A stretch of DNA of 64,000 nt from Drosophila miranda (Eukaryota; Arthropoda; Insecta; Diptera; Drosophilidae), in assembly GCF_003369915.1 (NCBI RefSeq), contig NC_046673.1:16042001-16106000 (forward strand). The letters are read 5' to 3'. The position numbers and the translations under genes were made by a program. The notes beneath the pieces are model-generated. The model made no database searches. It had not been told where the DNA came from and saw only the letters and a program-made list of their open reading frames with translations. Of this stretch, positions 34,807 through 45,690 are shown piece by piece; the first letter of the stretch is position 1, and every line of letters begins with the position of its first letter.

Positions 34807-37800
34807 ATGGCCCCGGCACTAAGCAAACTGGCCAACAATCGGAGCGCCATTGTTGGTGTGGCAGGCATGACGGCAGCCGTGTGGATAATTGCCTACGCCA
34901 AGATGTCCAACAAAAAGAGGTGAGTCCCCCTGCTGAACGGTACGATCCATACCCATCCTCCCCAAAACCACCCTAATCAAAATATCATCAGTACAATAAT
35001 AATCTCTTCGGCGTGTACGATCTCCTCGTACGGCTCGCATTAATACTTATACTATTCTATTTTTTTTGATCAGCCAGCCCAAAACATTGAGGAAGGTCTC
35101 GGTCGGGTTCTTTCAAAAATTTGGCTTGACATTGAATTTGATTTACGGTACGCGAGTATTTACGCTAAGCCTGCACTCTGCTCTGCCTCCAGCCTCCCCA
35201 GTAGTCCGGAGCTGAGACTCGAGTTTTTTTTTGCAATCTTTGCGGTTCTCTGGCGCTCTCTCTCTCTCTGCTTGTGTGTGGATCGTACGATGCCCGGTAG
35301 TGGGTCGTCTGTGTGGAACTTAAAACTGGTTTAGTGACTACCTTGTGGCCATATTTGATGCATTTTATCTTCATCCATCTGCCTTTTTGATTTTCCTCCC
35401 CACTAGCCTTAAGGACAGCTAGCCACGAGCAGCTGTTCCATTCCGTTCCGGCTGATCTTGTTTCCTCCCAAGATCTCGATGGAAGAGGAAGGGGTTTTGT
35501 GCCCCAGTTTAGGCTTTCACTCTGCCTGCCTGTTTTTTTTTTTTTGTTTTCCAATTGCCGCTCTGCTGCACTTCTTGCATGGCCTTCCTTTCTGATCCCA
35601 CTCTCCACTCCTCTAAGTACATATCTCTAGAGAGCAAGAGAGAGATTAAAAGTTATCTCTATAAGATCGGGATCCGCAGTTTAAAGCTTTCTCTTCAATC
35701 ATTCGCTCTGAATTGCTAAAATTGATACTGATCCCCACTCAACCACAATGTATCTCTTAATCTCTATAAGAAAGGGCTCTTCACTGCTTCCTCATTTGAA
35801 GCTTTCACTCCACTGTCCCCACTTACTGCCCCCAAGTACCAGTCTGAACAGCCTGCATATGGAAAAACGATTTAAACAAGTGCTGCATCGATGGCCGGCA
35901 CAAGAGATCACTGTGCAAAGTCTCCCCCACTCTACAGTCCCACTTTTTACAGTCCAATTTTTGATATGCAGACGGCGGCCACGTTTCGGGGTTCTCGTTT
36001 CAATGGACTTGGGGTTTCGGGGGCGCTAATCTTATCTGCTGGCCAGACGACTAGACGAGTCCATATTAACCAATGCTTCAGCTATCGCTAGTGGTGCGCC
36101 TCTACATGATTAGACTGATTGCCTGTTACCACCCCCATTGCGGGGATCGGTGGGCTCCATGCGATACGAGAAAACCAGCATTATTCGATCTATTTCTGGT
36201 CTAATTTAATTGAATTCCAAATGCTGGTTCTATTTGCATGACCAAACCAATTAATTAGAGACTGAGAGAGAGGGAGAGATTGTGGATTGTGGATTGTGTG
36301 TGTGTGTGTGTGTTTGTGGGATTTGTGGGGAATGCGGACCACTCGATAATTGTCTCGATAATGGTCTCGATAGCAGCCAGCAATCGACTTGTTGTTTGCT
36401 CTTTCCACACTTTCTGTGCACTTTGGAAAGCAATAAAAAACATTTAATGGTCTGGCCGCCGTTGCCCGCTGCCGCCCGTTGTGGAATGGCCGGTAAATTT
36501 ATGCGACATGTTGCATATATTCGCGCCCTACGCCTGATCTGTTGTGGCATATCAGTTCTGCTGATGCCATTAGTGTGATGATGCGTGTGAGTGAGAAGCT
36601 GGAAGACTCGAATAACACAGCAGGGTGTGCATCGGGTATAGACGAAAGTCTACTCCTACCCGCGCGCACACTCGAAATGCAAATGCAAATCTAGACGACC
36701 CCGAGCCGCAAGTCCAACAACTTTGACTTCCAGCAGCAGCAGCCCCTGCAATGCAATTAAACACGTAGCCAGCCATTGTGCTGCTGTATGAGTGGTATGG
36801 AGTGGGGGTGAAAGCGTATTTGGAGTTGGCCAACAATTGCATCATCCATATGGACACATGGAGGACAGGTGCCACAAGTGTCACAATTTAATGGCATCCC
36901 GAGTATCAAACATAAACATTACGAGACACGAGTGCGGCCCGAGTACCCGGTAGCACCTTAATGACTGGAGAGAGAGAGAGAGAAAGAGAGGCCTCCTGAA
37001 ACCTACCAAGGGGCCGGGGCCGGTGTCGGTGCTGGGACCGGGACCGGTCTCCACTTATAGAAATGAGACATTGTACGATTCTGGTTTCGTTTTTTGTAGG
37101 TTTTTTTTTGCGGGTTCCCTTTTGCTATTCCACCGGCGAGTATTTGACCGACCCGCAGACAGACATACAGACAGACCGGCCAGAATAAATGCTAATTTCT
37201 GTTGTAGTTGTAGCAGCCGCGTCGTCATATTCCACAGGTAGAGACACAGACAAGAGAGCGCACTTCTCTTCTCACTTTTTCAGGTGTGCGAGTGTTTGTG
37301 TGAGTGTGGGTTTGGGTAACTGTTGCGTAACATTGGCAAAAGACGTTTACGTTTATTTCGGACCACAGCCTGAACGGTAAACGGCGAACGGTAAAATAGT
37401 TTTTTCATGTTGCTTATTTTCTTCATTGCCATTAATAACTGTTTGCCTGATAATATTGTAGTTCTATTACGCCTCAATTAGTGCCCAAACATTGGGCACC
37501 GGCGATCGGGGGTTAACACTGCTCTTTGTGTGGCCTGGTCTGGTCTGGTCTGGGGCCCTGGTCCTCTCTCGTTCTCCTCTGTTTCGCTGCCTTTTGCTCC
37601 CTGTTGGCAACAGTTGGTCGTCGCCCCGTCTCTCTCTATGTAATGTAAATCTTATTCTGATGCTGTAAATTTCCACATCCAATGTCGCAGTTTGTGTTTC
37701 GTGTAATTGCGAGCCAAACTAATTTTGCGCGTGAAATTAAGTCCCAATTGGAATGCTGATTTACGGGGGATGCATTTACAAAGCCGCCAGGCGGAAAAGC

Positions 37801-40800
37801 CAACGGACAGACACCTGCAGTAGCCAACCGGATTGCAGTAAATTCTGGAAGAGCGTAGCAGCAGCAGATAGATCGATAGATCGATCGAAGAAAGTACTCT
37901 CTCTTAGATACATACATTCGTGCACACATATGAGTGTATGTTCCATAACGGGAATGGGTTTGTTTTGTTGGCACATGTTTATCAGAAGGGAGCGGGCGAG
38001 AGAGAGAGATGCAAACAGGAATGGGTGTTTGTATGTATGGCTTTTACATGCGTCTGTATTCGTTTGGAATATGTTTATCAGTACGATAAGAGAGAGCGAA
38101 ACGGTGATCAGATACGCAAGGGGCTAGGCTAGGCCAAAAAGAAGTGAAACATTTGAACTTTGCTCCCCTCCTCGCGAAATCAGGTCGACCCCTGAGTCAG
38201 CAGGCCCGCAAACTCTGTTGCTCCTCTTCCTCTCTCTCAGCTGTGTTCATCTCGTGTTTGGGTTCAATGTGCCGTCAGCCAATCGATCGCCGGTGGGCGA
38301 TAAGCAGTAGCGAGAAGACAGTTTCGATCCACCGAAAGATAGAGATGGGAGGTGGGAGAGATGGAAGATGAGAGGTGGTGTTGTGTTGGGTGATTAAGAG
38401 CACGAGGGAAAGATGGAGACTCACCGGGCTCGGACTCGCGGTCGAACGACCTATGGACCCAAACACATGTTGCACGAGCGGACGCGCGTCCGCGCAGGCG
38501 GGGAAACAAAACGAGTTTAATACACGGATTTCCAAATAAGGAAACGCAAAACGATAAATACAGACAATACAAGAGCATTACGAATAAATTAGAGAGCCGC
38601 CGCTGCCGGCCCATGGCGTTTGGAATTCAAGAAATGCCCAAGTCATCGCGACTCATCATCTTTTGTGCGACGGCTGCGCGAGACACCTAGAGCATAGAGA
38701 GGCATGATAACACGAGCTTTGTACTTTGACTTGCCCCAGCCCCGGCCCCGTCCCTAGTCCCAGAGCCCCGAAGCTGCAATCCTCGATCCGCAGCAGATAA
38801 CGATGTCTGCTGCACTCCCACCTGTCTGACCTTTGGCCACTCATCCCCTACATTTCACTCTTCCCATATTCACATGCCAACTTGAACCCCCTTTGTCTTT
38901 TGCAGAAAATCCAGCTATGAGGATAAGATTCAGTACACAATTGCCGAAAAGAAGGATAAGAAGGCGAACAAGGCCCATGTCAATTCAGTATTCTTCAAAC
39001 AGCTGCGAAAGCTGCTCCGTAAGTGACTCAAATGATGCCCATGATGGCCATGACCCTGGCGTTCATGCTAATGCTCTGCATCTTTGTTATTTTCCAGCCA
39101 TACTCATTCCTGGATTCTGGAGCGTGGAGACGGGACTACTGTTCCTGGTGGCCGCCGCACTGATTGGCCGTTCGGTGAGCGACATCTGGATGATCCAGAA
39201 TGCGACGGTTGTGGAGAGCACCATCATACATATGAATAAAACCAAATTCAAGGCGGCACTGCTCAAATATCTAACAGCCCTGCCAGCGGTAAGGCATCAC
39301 AGTTCTTTCTAGAACTTTGGGAAGTTCCTAATTGCCGATCCCCCCCTCCAATTGCAGATCTCTGTGGTAACCAATGTCCTAAAGTGGAGCCTGGGCGAGC
39401 TGAAGCTACGCTTTCGCACAAATCTGACGCATCATCTGTACAATCAATACCTAAAGTGAGTTAAGGACTGGATCTGGAAATCTGTACAGACATTTTTATC
39501 TGATTTCTCCTCTTCTCCAGCGGCTACACGTACTACAAAATGTCGAATCTGGACAATAGAATAGCAAACGCCGACCAGCTGCTGACCACGGACATTGACA
39601 AGTTCTGTGAAAGCGCGACGGATCTGTACTCGAACATTAGCAAGCCCGTGCTGGATATTTTCATCTACGTGTACCGCCTGACGGTGAACCTGGGCGGCAA
39701 GACGCCGTCGATACTGATGCTGTATCTGCTGATCGCTGGCGTGTTTCTAACACGTCTGCGCCGTCCCACCGGACGCCTGACGGTCGAGGAGCAGAAGCTG
39801 GAGGGAGAGTTCCGGTATGTGAACAGCAGGCTGATCACCAACTCGGAGGAGGTGGCCTTCTATCAGGGCAATGTGCGCGAGAAGCTCACCCTGCTGGCCA
39901 GCTACTCCAAGCTGCGTGCGCACCTGAGCAAATTCCTCGAATTCCGCGTCAGCATGGGCATCATCGACAACATCATTGGCAAATGTATGTCCACACACAC
40001 ACACACACAAGCAGTATACTGCTAAGAGACTAACCACTCTATCTCTTTGCAGACTTTGCCTCCATCGTTGGCTTCTACGCGGTATCCATACCCTTCTTCA
40101 CCGACAATCATCCCCTGCTTTCTGGGGAGCAGAGCGGGCAGCGTCTGCAGGCGTACTACACCTACGGCCGGATGCTGGTTAAGCTGGCGGAGGCTATTGG
40201 TCGTCTGGTGTTGGCCGGACGGGAAATGTCACGCCTTGCGGGCTTCACCGCCCGCATGACCGAACTGATCAAGGTGCTGGGTGATCTCAACAAGGGCACC
40301 TATGAGCGAACCATGGTCAATGGCAACAACATCAACCTCACCCAGAACGCCAGCGGATCTGCGGCGAATAGCTTCGGGCCAAATAAGGGGATCATGTGCT
40401 TCGAGGACAACATCATCCGGTTCGAGCAGGTGCCTCTGGTCACGCCCAATGGCGATGTGCTGCTCAATGAGCTGACCTTTGAGGTCAAGTAAGTGGCTGC
40501 ACTGTACCCCCTTTCGACCTCTAGTTCATGGCAAATCCATTCCTGTTCTGTATTCTCTCGCAGATCTGGCACCAATGTTCTGGTTTGCGGACCCAATGGC
40601 TGCGGCAAGTCCTCGCTGTTCCGCATCCTTGGCGAACTGTGGCCCACGTGGGGCGGCAAGGTGACAAAGCCTTCAAGGGGCAAGCTCTTCTACATACCTC
40701 AGAGGCCCTACATGACGCTGGGCACATTGCGCGATCAGGTACGCCATTACAATGGCTTACAATGGCAAAAGCCAAAAGATGGGGAGGTTGACACTCGTTC

Positions 40801-41239
40801 ACACACTGTTCTCTATTACCTGTAGATCATCTACCCGCACACGCGCGAGGATATGCGACGAGTGGGTCAGACAGACGAGGATCTCATGCACTATTTGGAC
40901 ACTGTTCAGCTGACGTATCTGGAGCAGCGGGAGAATGGGTTGGATGCCATCGAGGACTGGATCGATGTGCTGTCGGGCGGTGAGAAGCAGCGCGTGGCCA
41001 TGGCCCGACTCTTCTACCATCGGCCGCAGTTTGCCATTCTCGATGAGTGCACCAGCGCCGTGTCCGTGGATGTTGAGGGCAAGATGTACAGCTATTGCCG
41101 GGAGGTGGGCATCACGCTCTTCACTGTCTCGCATCGTAAATCGCTTTGGGTCCATCACGACTACTATCTGCAGTTCGATGGACGGGGCAGCTACGAGTTT
41201 GAGGCGATCGACCAGGACAAGGAGCATTTTGGCTCCTAA
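34807..41239 (+). CDS. Pmp70: peroxisomal ABC half-transporter, ABCD3/PMP70 type
   Basis: The product is a peroxisomal membrane half-transporter that imports acyl-CoA-type substrates as a dimer. Eight exons join in frame with GT/AG ends: 34,807-34,919, 38,906-39,018, 39,098-39,288, 39,358-39,455, 39,521-39,984, 40,053-40,488, 40,564-40,738 and 40,826-41,239, giving 667 residues against about 659 in human ABCD3. Visible are a hydrophobic N-terminal segment (about 14-31), the ABCD membrane domain with [24 protein letters not shown] and the EAA-like [10 protein letters not shown], then the nucleotide-binding domain. That domain has Walker [10 protein letters not shown] (481-489), signature LSGGE (579-583), Walker B FAILDE (599-604) and the H-loop histidine in VSHRKS (633). 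It ends HFGS, as PMP70 does. DVWMIQN-type and C-terminal matches favour ABCD3 over ABCD1/2. Intron 1 is unusually long (3,986 bases). Confidence 0.95.
34920..38905 (+). other. first intron of Pmp70 (~4 kb), no nested gene seen
   Basis: The intron runs from AGAG/GTGAGT to TTTTGCAG/A. It holds GT, AG and CT microsatellites (for example 36,297-36,313 and 36,968-36,988) and several short low-complexity frames on both strands, none of which looks like a conserved protein. Introns 2-7 of the gene are 64-87 bases, so this one stands apart. Long first introns often hold enhancers or alternative first exons, which I cannot identify by eye. Confidence 0.7.
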
Positions 41240-42038
41240 TGAGCTAATCTTCCACATTCATCCCGCTTCCGTTTTTTCAATGCCCAATGATCGAGAGCAG
41301 GCAGCAGTGTGCGATTATCCAAAACCCACGTGTAATTCCCGCTCCATTTTAGGCTGTAACTTTTTTTGGTGCTGGCAAATCCTTGCTCCTACTCCGCCTC
41401 CACCTCTTGGCTCTGTGTCTACCTCTACCTTTACCATTTCTTGCTTCGTTTTGTGATGTGTGTGATTTTTATTTGTTTGTTTTGTTTACTCGCTTATTCT
41501 ATTCCATAGCTTAATTCTGGGCTTAGTCGGCTTTTAGTTGTATTTTCGAGAACAGAGTTTTGGTGATTAGAGATTTAAGCGTAAAGTAATAAACCCCCCT
41601 ACCCCAAAAGATGACGATCGCGAGAGTCCATATAGCAAAACACATTTTAGTAAATTTATACGACAAATATACACAATACAAATACATATATAAAATATAT
41701 ATATATATATAGTACAAACTATATATCGATTTCGCACACAAATACAAATGTCCAGTCCCCCTAGTAATTTGTAAATTACACATTCGATTATCCCATTGTA
41801 TCCTTTTGCTTTTATGCTTTTGTATTTATCGGTATAAATTGGAGTTGTTTTTTTTTTTAAATTAATCTTTTTGCAAAGAACACACGGGCTGTGCGTGTCA
41901 GTGCGAAAGAATGCAGTAAAGTGTATATAAATATATAAAATAATAAAAAAAAATACGAGTGTAAATTAGATTGCTTACTTAGGGCGACACTCGACACTAA
42001 GCTAAGATGTCCAATATCGAATGTATGGAACGCAAGGA
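41240..42038. other. convergent 3' region of Pmp70 and the CIP2A-like gene
   Basis: Two genes end toward each other across 799 bases. Plus-strand poly(A) signals for Pmp70 are present at about 41,589 (AATAAA) and 41,940 (AATAAAA). TTTATT-type strings (AATAAA on the minus strand) that could serve the CIP2A-like gene lie near 41,465. The centre (41,680-41,715) is an AT dinucleotide tract. The 3' UTRs probably overlap. No open frame of interest is present. Confidence 0.6.
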
Positions 42039-44927
42039 TCAATTCTTTCGCTTGGGCTTTTTGCTTTCCATCAGACTCATGATGGTCTTGCGCATGTCCT
42101 CCGTTTCCTTGAGCTCCGTCTCCAGATGCTCGATCTGCTCCTTCTTCTCCTGCAGCTGCGTTTCCAGCACGGAGACCAGATCCTCACACTTTTTGCGACC
42201 CTCGCGCTGCTCCTCGAGGCTCTTGTGCGTTTTGGCCAGCTCACAATCGCGCTCCTCAATGCTGCGTACCTTCTCCTTGATTTCCTGCTCATAGGCCAAC
42301 ACGGATTTCTTCAGCTTATCGATGCGTGAAATCTACAAAACAAATGAAGCGATTTCAATACTGGTTATTTGGAATGCTGCTGCTCGGTTTTACGCTGTCC
42401 TTGCTGAGGGCCTCCAATTTAATGAGCTCGTCGCTTTTTGAGCTCAGATTTGTTTTTAGATCTTCGCAATCCTTTCGAAGGCTGGCTACCTCCGATTTCT
42501 TAACGGCCAGGCGGCGCTCGCTGGCCCTCAAATTATCCTCGTTCTCGGATAATTGCTTCAGCAAGTTGCTCATGTTGCTCTTCAGCTTGTGAGTCTGCTG
42601 TTTGAGATCCTTGCACTGAGTTTGCAGTCTGAAATAAGAGGGTAAATAAATCATAAGATCCTAATAGTCCGGAGTCCTAATTTGTGATTGCCACTTACCG
42701 CTCCTGGCTGATGAGCAGCTCAAAGTTCTTGGTCTGAAACTGTTCAAGCTCGGCGTTCTGGACATTGGCCAGCTGTGTACTGCCAATCAATTGGTTGTTG
42801 GCCTGCTCCAGTCGCTGTTGCACCTTCAGCATGCTACTGTTGAGGCTGTCTATGCGATGGTTGTACAGCTCGATCACCTGAGAGACGGGCGCCGACTGCA
42901 GTTCATTGCGCTTGACAAGGCCGCTTATGTTGTCCACCAGTGCCCCGATGCGCTGCGATAGCTCCTTGTTGGTGAAGGTGCGATGGCACTTGAGGATTGT
43001 GTTGAGATTATACCACTGCTGGGGTGCTTCACTGCCGCAGCCGACGGGCGGAGCGACCGACGAGCAACTGAGTCGTCCACTGTTGATGCTTGCCACATGC
43101 TTTGGAAGAGCCGACGGCAAGCGATAAGCGATATGGATAGACTAGAAAATAATGATTGTAGTGATGCTCACCTTGGCCACGGCTGCCTTGGGGAAGCGCT
43201 CGAATCGGGCGATCTGTAGAACGGCCTCCACCAGCTGCTCATTGCCGCTGGCCATGCCCCGGGCCAGAGCATACTGCAGTTGGGGCTGCTCCAGCAGGGA
43301 GCAGCACTTTTCGAAGTACGCCTTCTTGGCAATGTTGGCAAAATTGATGAGCAGCAGCAGGCAGAAGATCGCCTTCTCTACCTCGGCCTGTCCCAGCGAT
43401 TGGCCGCTCAGGCATTGTGGTGTCAGGGACAGCGGAGCGGCCAGAATTTTGTCAAAGTACGACTCGGATATTTTTGATAGTACCAACTTTTCCGTCTTGG
43501 ACTCGCGCAGCAGATCCAGCAGCAGCCGCAGAATGGCCACGACTTGAGCGGGCTTCGTTTCGGGCCGCTCGGCACTGGCCACCAATCTGACTAGATTGGT
43601 GGGGTCGCGGGCTATCAGCTGGGCCACAACGGCACACTTGCCCCGACGCAGCAGAGTGGAGACAAGCTCAATGGCCGCCACGCCGCACAAATCGGAGGCC
43701 AGCCATTCGCCGATCAACTCGTACAGACGCGGTGTGATGGCGTCCAGGCTGATGACACTGCTCTGCTCCTCGGAGAGATCTAGAATGTAGCTGATGAGGC
43801 GAAAGACCAGATGAAGGCAGATCTGTTGATGCTTTCGCGTATCCTCGTGAGAGTCGTCCATGGCGCAGCTCGAACTGATTTGCTGAAACGTTTAGAGAGC
43901 GACAGAGCATGATAATGAACGACAATGGATCTATGATATGCTTATTGCTTACATCCAAGAGCTTTTCCACATCCTCGCAGTAGTGGCTGTGGGAGAGCAT
44001 GGCCTGATGGAGGCCCGCATGATCCTTGGAGTCCAGCATGTAGTCCACAATGTGGCGCAACTGGGCTACATTCCAGTTCTTGAGGCAATCCTCGATACCC
44101 GCGAAGCATGTGCGCAGGAAGGTGTGCAGCTCGCGCTGCTCAAACGCGTGCACATCTTCGGAGAGGATGATGAGCATTTTGTAGGCGAGCAGGCCGTAGT
44201 TTATGATCCGTTTGCAGAAGCTGGATATGTTCACGCTGCGCAGGAAGAGGAACAGCACCACGAAATTTTTATAGCACAGATTCACCAGTATCGAGAGGGC
44301 CAGCAGGGCGTGCGATGGCGGCTGCGCGTCGTCAGTGTCGCCCTCCACATTGTGGATAATGTCCACCAGGTGCTCGAGCAGGACTGGCAGATACGGCTCC
44401 TCCCAGGCGATGTGTATGCCATAGGTTAGGTCCTGCAACAGGACCAGCAGACGATATACCCGCTCCTCGCGCTCAGTTTTCTTCAAAAGAAAACTCAACA
44501 GCGGCACAAAGCAGTACTTCTCGATAATGGCCCCACGCGCCTCTAAATTCCGGCTGCAGTGCTGAACCAGCGCTACACATGCCCACAGCACCTCGCACTC
44601 CCCGTCCAGCGCACTCATCAGCGCGTGCAGATCCATAAAAAACCTAGCCAGCTCCAGATTTCCGGGAGTCGGTGCATAATAGTGCGAATGCACTTTCGTT
44701 CCCAGCAGCGCGATGCTGCGGTGCAGATACACTAGCGACTCCTCGGACTTTACCTGGCTGTAGTTGGCTGCCTGGCTGCTGAATTCTCGCATATACCCAA
44801 TGGCCTCCGCCACTCCTGCGTCCTGGTGGGCCAGCGATGAGTGCTGCTGCTGCGGCGACTCGTTGTTGTTGATGGTGCTGCTGCCATTATTGTTAGTAGC
44901 AACTGTGGGATTCCTAAGCGAAGACAT
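42039..44927 (-). CDS. CIP2A: CIP2A-like protein (armadillo-type N-terminus, C-terminal coiled coil)
   Basis: Five exons join in frame on the minus strand: 44,927-43,953, 43,882-43,172, 43,141-42,699, 42,628-42,394 and 42,332-42,039, giving 885 residues; human CIP2A has about 905. The first ~560 residues are helical and leucine-rich, as expected for an armadillo-like domain (for example LLVLLQDLTYGIHIAWEEP, LSILVNLCYKNF). After a linker, VSQVIELYNHRIDSLN matches the point where the human protein enters its coiled coil. The last ~270 residues are heptad-rich coiled coil ending MESKKPKRKN, a basic tail. CIP2A inhibits PP2A and, with TOPBP1, tethers broken chromosomes in mitosis; whether the fly protein does the same is not shown here. 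Introns are short (29-70 bases as I place them; the 29-base one at 43,142-43,170 is unusually short, so that junction is less certain). An N-terminal Q/N/S-rich segment of about 35 residues is fly-like filler. Confidence 0.85.
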
Positions 44928-45011
44928 TTATTTATCTTTCAAAATTTTCCGCTTTATCACAACAAAAAAAATTAGTTTATTTCGAAAATTTCGCGCTAGT
45001 ACCTTGTATGA

Positions 45012-45087
45012 CAATCAGTGTGACTGACCCTCAAAATATACCGTAATATACCATCTCATTTACCAAATATACCGTAAATATACTGAC
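45012..45087 (-). promoter_or_regulatory. core promoter of the CIP2A-like gene: Motif 6 cluster and Motif 1 core
   Basis: Read on the minus strand, four GTATATT(T/A) elements lead into GAGGGTCAGTCACACTGATTG, with the Motif 1 core GTCACACT at 45,017-45,024. The start codon follows about 90 bases downstream. Order and spacing are the same as at mRpL33, and the whole block lies within the inverted repeat shared with that gene. Confidence 0.75.
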
Positions 45088-45690
45088 GAATTCAAGTTAT
45101 ATTTTACATATTACTCGTTTTTGATATTCCGTGGAATATTACTAGCTATATAGAACATTTAGCCATGCCATCATAGTTTTATACGATTGATGAATCAATT
45201 TTCTATTTAACTGGTGTATTCTTAATACTTGCTTTTATTGCATTTTGCGTAAAAAGAGGTTTTAGCGAAATAAGTCAAACAAAAAACAAGTAGCGAAATA
45301 GGTCAATCAAAGCAAACGAAAAAGGAAATTGCTCAATTTTGATATTCCATTGAATAATGCTGACTAACTAAATCTCTCAGCGATGCCCACGTAGTTTTAT
45401 TCCATTGATGAATAAATTTTCTACAAGATTGGATAGTTTTTAATCCTTGCTTTTATTGTAAAAAAAGGTTTTAAACGAAAAAGTTCAACAAAAAACGATC
45501 GCTATGTTGCGTGTAAGCCTTAGTATAGGCTTTTGTATACCCTATTTTGTAAATTGTATATGAAAGTATAAATATTGATATGAAGATAAAACGTAACTAA
45601 TAAAGACCTTTTCTCAAATTGACATTTTTTAGTCATATTCATGTATATGATGAGTGTTTTGTATATATATCTCGCTCCCGATACCCATTC
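45015..45690 (-). repeat. right arm of the long inverted repeat; holds the CIP2A-like promoter
   Basis: In reverse complement this arm follows 11,790-12,428 from the poly-purine AAAAGGTCTTTAT block through GGGTATACAAAAGCCTATAC, TTGTAGAAAATTTATTCAT, TTAGTTAG.CAGCATTATTCAA, GACCTATTTCGCTA, GCTAAAACC, CAATAAAAGCAAGTATT, ATTGATTCATCAATCGTATA and ACTTGAATTCGTCAGTATATTTACGG. Both arms include two internal copies of a ~215-base subunit. The arms face each other across 32.6 kb that holds mRpL33, the NO66 array, Pmp70 and the CIP2A-like gene. Confidence 0.75.
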
